64,000 bases of DNA, taken from NCBI GenBank assembly GCA_963811225.1, contig CAWEQO010000004.1:390231-454230 (forward strand), given 5' to 3'. Position numbers and translations under genes: made by a program. This DNA is from CAWEQO01 sp963811225. Lineage in GTDB: Bacteria > Chloroflexota > Anaerolineae > Anaerolineales > Anaerolineaceae. The notes below the pieces were generated by a model. The model was given only the letters and a program-made list of their open reading frames with translations. It was not told the origin of the DNA and ran no database searches. How positions within the stretch are numbered: position 1 is the stretch's first letter; each line of letters starts with the position of its first letter. This document shows positions 58,775 through 64,000 of this stretch, in pieces.

Positions 58775-61357
58775 TTGTCTAAAGCACGCTCCGATATTCC
58801 TGTAATATTTTCGAATGGAGACCAACTTGGCGCGCAGGCAACCGCAGGCGGGGCTGTGCTTGTGTATCGCAATAGCCAACTGCTGGCGACCATCGATGTG
58901 ACCGCCTGGCCGTACTATGATGCTGGCGGCCGGATCGGTGTGTATGCTTATAGCGCCGGGACGAGCAGGTTGGATAATTTCGGTGGAGGAAACATCACAC
59001 TGCCTTCGTCCGGTGAAATGCAAGCCACTTCCCTATCCGAACTCTTCGCCACGATCGACATGCCGCTGACGAGCGATAAGGCCAGCCAGAGCAGCAAGCT
59101 GTTCTGCCCTCCCTATCTGCTGAGTAATGCCTCTCGGATCGTTCCCACGTCCAAGGCGGATTCTATTTCGACAGACCCCTGCATCAAGAACAAGGATAAA
59201 TCGAAGGAGAAGAAAACAGTGAAAGCGACCAGCGAGCGACAGAGGCCGCCGGATCCCGAGTTTAGCAATAAAGGCTCGCGACACCAGACGGAAGCGGCGC
59301 TCCCCTCTCCTCTATCCTTCGCGACGGTTTCTTCCCCGGCTGGACCGGCCGCGTACCACAACGCCTTGATTTTCAACCGGGCATTCGATGTTCCGCCAAC
59401 GGTCACGAATCCGGATGAGATGGTCACCCAAACCATCGATTTCTCCTACGACGCCCTCAACCGCTTGACCAGCGCCACCTACAGCGACGGCACTGAGTTC
59501 CGCTACACCTACGACCCGGCCGGCAATGTGCTGACCTACACATCGACCATCGCCGGGCAGACGACAAACATCACCTATACCTACGACGCCGCCAACCAAC
59601 TGCTCACTGCCGAGCAGACCGGCGTGACCTGGCACTACACTTACGACGGCAACGGCAGCCTGCTCCAGGCCAACCCCGGCCCGAGCACTACCAGCGGCTC
59701 CAAGCGCTACAGCTACAGCGTGGCCGGCTTCCTGACCAAGGTAGAGCTGTACGACGGCTCGACCTGGCAGCCGCAGGCGGAGATGGCCTACGACGGCCTG
59801 GGGAACCGGCTGGAGATGACCGCTCACGCCGAAGGGCAGAGCGTGACCACCCGCTATGTGCTGGACGGAAGCCAGGTGCTGGCGGCCATCGCCGGAGCAA
59901 ACAGCACCTTCTATCTGTATGGTCACGGCCCCCTGGCCGAGCTGACCGATGCCTGGGCTTACCCCTTGGTCGACGGCAGCCGCACCGCCCGCCAGTTGGT
60001 GGATGCGAGTGGAGAGGTTGTCCTCGCCTCCTCCTACACTCCCTGGGGTGATACCCTCTCGGTGTCCGGCAGCGGCAGCTTCCTAACCGGTTCCTTCGGT
60101 GGGATCATGGACAGCGCCACCGGGCTGCTGTACCTGGGCGACGGGCAGTACTACGACCCGGCCACCGGCCGCTTCCTGAACCGTAATGCCCGGCCCAACC
60201 AGGCCAATCCCTACGTGCCCTGGAGTGGCGATCCGCTGGGCGCGATGATGGCTCCCCTGGCCGTGATGACGGTGGTGCTGGGGAGAAGGAAGAAGCATGG
60301 GAAGTGGGAAATAACTGTGGTCTTACTAGCACTCGTATTTACTGCCGGACTCAGTTTTACTGCATGTACCTTTACTACTAACGGTTATGAAATTACCATT
60401 ACTCCCAATTCCACCAATCCCCAAGAATATAACGTTACTGCTACTCCAATCACGGACTCGGGTAGATTACCAGCCTTTCAGGCTACGATTACACCAACGA
60501 AAACACTGACACAGGATGAGTGTTCTGATCCTCAACATACAATTCCAAACGCTCGTTTAATCGCAGCAAGGATATATTATGAAGGAGGAAGCACTTATAA
60601 CAAAGGTTCAAATTCAGCAGATGATCCTGGGAAAACGCTTTTTATAAGAATGGTTTATGCCGTAAAGTCGTTACATGATCGCTTTGCACCAGCATCCGAT
60701 TACGAGGTATTCACGCGCTACGATAACCCTGCTGGGCGAAAGCTGCTAAGTATTGCAAATCCAAACTGCGCTGCAACACAGAATGCTAATGGTTATCCAG
60801 GAAACCCTGGTTACTGTAGACTGGCTAGTGATGATTTATTTAGTGGATCCGAACTTGATTTTGGGCTTCCATCATATGCTGAGGAAATTGTAAATCAAGT
60901 TTATAGCGATAGCCCATGCGCGCCTCTTAATCCCTTCTTGCCTGCCTCAGATAGTTTTACTGATGGGATTCATTGGCTTTCACCGACTATATTTCCTAGG
61001 GTGGACGTTCAAACAGATATTAATCCAAACAATAAGTATATGCTTGTTATGCAAGGAGTTAGAGGTTGCGAAAGTGGAGAAGGCTGCCAACACAATGATA
61101 TTCGGGAGCGGCCCAATTTTGAGGCAGAATCAGGAGAGCTAAAGAGTTTCAGAATGGAGGAGCTTATTGGTTTTATATGGGATTATTCCAAAAATGTCTT
61201 GCAAGCACCACAGGATGAAAAGGGCAACACAGAATGCTATTGGAGAGGCATATATTTCTTTTCAAACTCACACTTTAACACGGCACAAATACGCTCACAG
61301 TTAACCCCAAGTCATGAGGATTATATGAAAGAACGCTTTCTTTGCCCTAAAAATTGA
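58775..61357 (+). CDS. Rhs-repeat protein with variable C-terminal effector domain (5'-truncated)
   Basis: This 860-residue frame begins at a TTG inside what looks like the end of a LamG-like domain (NGDQLGAQATAGG, YRNSQLLATIDVT), so its original 5' part is missing. Residues 220-480 hold YD/Rhs repeats (YDALNRLTSATYSDG, YTYDPAGNVLTY) and the conserved core end GLLYLGDGQYYDPATGRFLN. Then come a basic stretch, a hydrophobic segment and FTAC, a lipobox-like sequence, and an AT-rich variable domain of about 330 residues with many cysteines. Its start (LIAARIYYEGGSTY) vaguely recalls SleB-type cell-wall hydrolases, but this is weak. Rhs C-termini are normally toxins. Confidence 0.75.
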   Translation: MSKARSDIPVIFSNGDQLGAQATAGGAVLVYRNSQLLATIDVTAWPYYDAGGRIGVYAYSAGTSRLDNFGGGNITLPSSGEMQATSLSELFATIDMPLTSDKASQSSKLFCPPYLLSNASRIVPTSKADSISTDPCIKNKDKSKEKKTVKATSERQRPPDPEFSNKGSRHQTEAALPSPLSFATVSSPAGPAAYHNALIFNRAFDVPPTVTNPDEMVTQTIDFSYDALNRLTSATYSDGTEFRYTYDPAGNVLTYTSTIAGQTTNITYTYDAANQLLTAEQTGVTWHYTYDGNGSLLQANPGPSTTSGSKRYSYSVAGFLTKVELYDGSTWQPQAEMAYDGLGNRLEMTAHAEGQSVTTRYVLDGSQVLAAIAGANSTFYLYGHGPLAELTDAWAYPLVDGSRTARQLVDASGEVVLASSYTPWGDTLSVSGSGSFLTGSFGGIMDSATGLLYLGDGQYYDPATGRFLNRNARPNQANPYVPWSGDPLGAMMAPLAVMTVVLGRRKKHGKWEITVVLLALVFTAGLSFTACTFTTNGYEITITPNSTNPQEYNVTATPITDSGRLPAFQATITPTKTLTQDECSDPQHTIPNARLIAARIYYEGGSTYNKGSNSADDPGKTLFIRMVYAVKSLHDRFAPASDYEVFTRYDNPAGRKLLSIANPNCAATQNANGYPGNPGYCRLASDDLFSGSELDFGLPSYAEEIVNQVYSDSPCAPLNPFLPASDSFTDGIHWLSPTIFPRVDVQTDINPNNKYMLVMQGVRGCESGEGCQHNDIRERPNFEAESGELKSFRMEELIGFIWDYSKNVLQAPQDEKGNTECYWRGIYFFSNSHFNTAQIRSQLTPSHEDYMKERFLCPKN
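59732..60310 (+). repeat. Rhs core repeat, copy 1 of a direct repeat
   Basis: This 579-base segment recurs at 62566-63144 with the same length and high identity. It spans the last Rhs repeats, the core terminus and the membrane-like junction, and ends where the effector domains diverge. Confidence 0.9.
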
Positions 61358-61380
61358 GCGCTTTTTTAAAAAGGAGTAAT

Positions 61381-62538
61381 ATGATAGGGCTTATACGCTA
61401 TAAGGTCTTTAGTTTCCTGCTATTTCTCGTGATGGCAGCTTGTGGAACTTCGCCAGAGTTTGTAAGTCAATCTCCTCAATCCTCAGCAACTATGATGTTT
61501 ACCACTCCTAATAACACACCTCTGCCTACGTCTACATTACCGATCAACAACGGCGGTAATTGTAAAAGATTACGCGATTATTCTGGTTTGCCGGAAATAA
61601 GTGAAGTGAAAGAAACACATATTATTTACCTTGCCGATAATCTAGATAAAACGAGTAAGGAAGTAACGAGCCAGTTATGGACTATTTCTATGGGTGATGG
61701 CTCTGAGAAGCTTCTGCTTGAAAATGTTCCAGAACTTGGTCTAGGGTTTCTTCCAGACGGTTTCCATTTTCTTCTAGTTGGCCCTGAAGTGTTGGAATCG
61801 GATTTGTCTGGCACTCCGCCTCGAAAGGTTTCATCGCGGGACTATGAAAACCTGTTCCCCCGTTATTCACTATTATGGAATCAAATTTCGAATGATCCAG
61901 AAGCATACGAAAGCCAGTCCGGTGTTAATGGACTATACTTATACTCGACCGATGGAAATCATCTTGCCAAATGGAAGTACAATGTTGACAAATCTAATCC
62001 TGACCCGTCCTATCCCCTGACCATTCAAAGTAAAAAAACGGGGCATGAGGTTGAAGTTTTTCGAACATCAGCAGGAGAAATGATCCTGGGAAATTGGTCA
62101 CCGGATGGGCAGCACTTTGTTTTCACCTGGTACAAAAATTCAGAGAATTATTATTCTGTGGTCTACATGGTTAATGCAGATGGCTCCGAGTTGAGGCCGC
62201 TATCGGAACACATTGATCATTCAATACCTGGTCGCCCTCTTTGGTCCCCAAATGGGAAAAAGATTGGAGTACCGGTTTTAATTGGATCCAGTATGAAGTT
62301 GCTGGTCGTCGATCTTTCCAAAAATGAGGTGAAGGGTTTTAGCATCAGCCCAGTAATTAAAGATAATGATCTGGTTGATCAGGGTGAAATGGTGTGGTCT
62401 CCGGACAGTCAATGGTTTGCCTATATTTCTCAGATCGAACACCTTGGAATTGAACTATTGAATACGAATAATGGAGAGATCTATTGCGGTGATGACCATG
62501 ACATAAGGATGGGTATTTATAAGCTCGACTGGCGATGA
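61381..62538 (+). CDS. Lipoprotein with beta-propeller (TolB/WD40-like) repeats; candidate immunity protein
   Basis: This 385-residue protein starts at ATG 61381 with AAGGAG upstream. The signal peptide ends in VMAACG, a lipobox with Cys at about residue 21, so it should be membrane-anchored outside. The mature part has repeated beta-propeller blades: NWSPDGQHFVFTWY, PLWSPNGKKIGVPV and VWSPDSQWFAYIS. It is AT-rich like the effector domain of the preceding Rhs gene and starts 23 bases after it. This is the usual place of the cognate immunity gene, though TolB-like lipoproteins are also common in Chloroflexota for other roles. Confidence 0.8.
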   Translation: MIGLIRYKVFSFLLFLVMAACGTSPEFVSQSPQSSATMMFTTPNNTPLPTSTLPINNGGNCKRLRDYSGLPEISEVKETHIIYLADNLDKTSKEVTSQLWTISMGDGSEKLLLENVPELGLGFLPDGFHFLLVGPEVLESDLSGTPPRKVSSRDYENLFPRYSLLWNQISNDPEAYESQSGVNGLYLYSTDGNHLAKWKYNVDKSNPDPSYPLTIQSKKTGHEVEVFRTSAGEMILGNWSPDGQHFVFTWYKNSENYYSVVYMVNADGSELRPLSEHIDHSIPGRPLWSPNGKKIGVPVLIGSSMKLLVVDLSKNEVKGFSISPVIKDNDLVDQGEMVWSPDSQWFAYISQIEHLGIELLNTNNGEIYCGDDHDIRMGIYKLDWR

Positions 62539-62544
62539 TAGGAT

Positions 62545-64000
62545 AATCGAAGCACTGCTAATGCCCTGACCAAAGTAGAACTGTACGACGGCTCGAGCTG
62601 GCAGCCGCAGGCGGAGATGGCCTACGATGGCCTGGGCAACCGGCTGGAGATGACCGCCTACGCCGAAGGGCAGAGCGTGACCACCCGCTACGTGCTGGAC
62701 AACGGCCAGGTGATGGCAGCCATCGCCGGGGAGAGCAGCACCTTCTACCTGTACAGCAACGGTCCCTTGGCCGAGCGCGCCGATGCCTGGGCCTACCCCC
62801 TGACCGACGGCAGCCGCACCGCCCGCCAGCTGGTGGACTCCACTGGAAATGTTGTCCTCGCCTCCTCCTACACCCCCTGGGGCGACACCCTCTCCCTCTC
62901 GGGCAGCGGCAGCTTTCTCACCGGCTACTTCGGTGGGATCATGGACAGCGCCACCGGGCTGCTGTATGTAGGCAACGGGCAGTACTACGACCCGGCTACC
63001 GGGCGCTTTCTGAACCGCAATGCCCGGCCCAACCAGGCCAATCCCTACGTGCCCTGGAGCGGCGATCCGCTGGGCGCGATGATGGCTCCGCTGGCCGTGA
63101 TAACGGTAGTACTAGGGAAAAAGAAGAAACATGGGAAGTGGGAAGTTATTGTTATCGTGGCCGTGCTTTGCTTCACCGCGGGAATGAGTCTGTCAGCTTG
63201 TACGAAAACTACTCAAACTCCGCCACCACCGCCTCCCACTCAAACCAATCCTAATCCACAACAAGGGGCAGCTACACAAACGGGTACAGCACCAGCAGCT
63301 ACAAGTTCTCCAACGGCGTCCCCAACGTATGGATGTACGCCTTCAGTAGCACCTACACCTGCCCTCTCGCCAACCGAAATCCCAACTTCGAAACCAACTA
63401 TAAGCGTTTCTAAACTATGGATGATGATGATAGAGTTCGATTTTGGTATAAAGATGTCAGAAGTAGATCAGTGGGGATATAAGACGAAAAAGTGGGATGA
63501 TGCCAATTTGCAACTCGTATATCGTAGTTTGAATGTCATCAATAATGCTCTTAATGGTAAATTGAAATCTATAGTTTCGGGAGCAACATTCCTCTTACGT
63601 GAACATGAAGGTTCAGATGGAGAATATTATGGAAAAACACATCTAGTGGAACCTACGGGAGTTGATTTCTATACTCTAGGATCCCAAGCTCTACGTCAGA
63701 TGAATATTTTCCATGAAGTTGGCCATCTACTAGACAATGTTCCCGGAATGTGGAACGTGTTTACAAATGCTGTCGATTATGAAGAAGGTCCGAGTTGGGT
63801 TTCTAATGACATTATCAGTGCACGCGCTTTAAAATCTGATTACATTTATGACGATCCTAATTACGACCAGGTTCAGGCTAGACAAACCTTTAGCCATTAT
63901 GGGCCATCCGAACAATGGGCGGATGCTTTTGCGAATTTCGTTGCACGTAATATAAATATGAATAATCCGGAAGGTATGGACATGTATAATTTCATCACTA
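62545..64000 (+). pseudogene. Orphan Rhs tip with HExxH metallopeptidase-like effector domain (no start; continues beyond window)
   Basis: Directly after the lipoprotein stop and a TAG, an uninterrupted frame of 485 codons runs to the window's end. It opens in mid-repeat (NALTKVELYDG), copies the Rhs core end of the first gene, then a hydrophobic segment ending SLSAC (perfect lipobox) and a long Pro/Thr linker. The terminal domain has NIFHEVGHLLDN, an HExxH zinc site, and a downstream EQWADAF that could give the third ligand, so it is probably a metallopeptidase effector. No start codon or ribosome site is present at its head; the first in-frame ATG is 62617. This is the classical orphan tip cassette, silent unless recombined onto a full Rhs gene. 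Confidence 0.85.
62566..63144 (+). repeat. Rhs core repeat, copy 2 of a direct repeat
   Basis: The partner of 59732-60310, same length and offset by 2,834 bases. Homologous recombination between the two would delete the first effector domain and the lipoprotein gene and put the metallopeptidase domain onto the first Rhs protein. Confidence 0.9.

Noticed and set aside
59312..59926. Minus-strand frame of about 200 codons opposite the Rhs core
   Set aside because: It is the antisense image of the repetitive Rhs sequence, with low-complexity Gly/Val-rich content.
1..64000. CRISPR array, prophage or transposase
   Set aside because: No regularly spaced repeats, phage structural genes, integrase or transposase motifs were seen. 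The tRNA-His repeats have only three units and no variable spacers.

Overview
The window looks like a chromosomal piece of a GC-rich anaerobic or facultative bacterium, most plausibly a member of the Chloroflexota (Anaerolineae-like). The reasons are the very large GAF-rich signalling proteins, the mreBCD-mrdA-minC cell-shape cluster, the group 3 [NiFe] hydrogenase flanked by NuoE/F/G-like subunits and the Rhs proteins. This placement is inferred from gene content; no rRNA is present. Several long genes carry one-base frameshifts, mostly at short homopolymers, which is the pattern expected from residual indels of a long-read assembly.

Layout: (1) 0-11 kb, minus strand: an operon for a bidirectional, possibly electron-bifurcating [NiFe] hydrogenase. 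In transcription order it reads NuoE-like, HATPase, HndB-like protein, NuoF-like with a 2[4Fe-4S] tail, second NuoE, second NuoF, NuoG/HoxU-like, HoxY, HoxH and maturation protease, followed by a formate/nitrite-type channel. A second minus-strand operon (11.8-14.4 kb) encodes DRTGG, CBS-HATPase, DRTGG and PHP proteins, which probably sense or regulate redox metabolism. (2) 14.6-21.3 kb, plus strand: hisS followed by tRNA-His and an odd tandem duplication of its 3' end, a xylose-type ABC transporter, and azlCD. (3) 21.4-31.7 kb: an ABC-F ATPase with a long structured leader, a gamma-glutamyltransferase, Mn catalase with a VIT1-type carrier, a hybrid kinase with its response regulator, and an EamA exporter.

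(4) 31.7-50.9 kb, minus strand: a signalling island that appears to be one transcription unit from a good promoter at 50.93-50.96 kb. It encodes two single-domain receivers, four membrane sensor proteins made of GAF/PAS/Cache/HAMP modules without any kinase domain, a ParA-like ATPase, one PAS-GAFn-histidine kinase-REC-REC protein, and finally a threonine synthase-like PLP enzyme fused to a receiver domain. An EamA/RhtA-like exporter lies just downstream. This is the strongest candidate for an undescribed system: a phosphorelay whose output appears to be a metabolic enzyme rather than DNA binding.

(5) 51-57.4 kb: tRNA-Gly, a small probable ribbon-helix-helix protein, then mreB, mreC, mreD, mrdA and minC, with no minD beyond. 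(6) 57.4-64 kb: an accessory island with a drop in GC content, a 5'-truncated MFS fragment, a small orphan gene with a perfect promoter, an Rhs protein with an AT-rich C-terminal effector domain, a candidate lipoprotein immunity gene, and an orphan second Rhs tip carrying an HExxH metallopeptidase-like domain that runs off the window. Strong unique palindromes occur in many of the gaps; most probably act as terminators or intercistronic hairpins.
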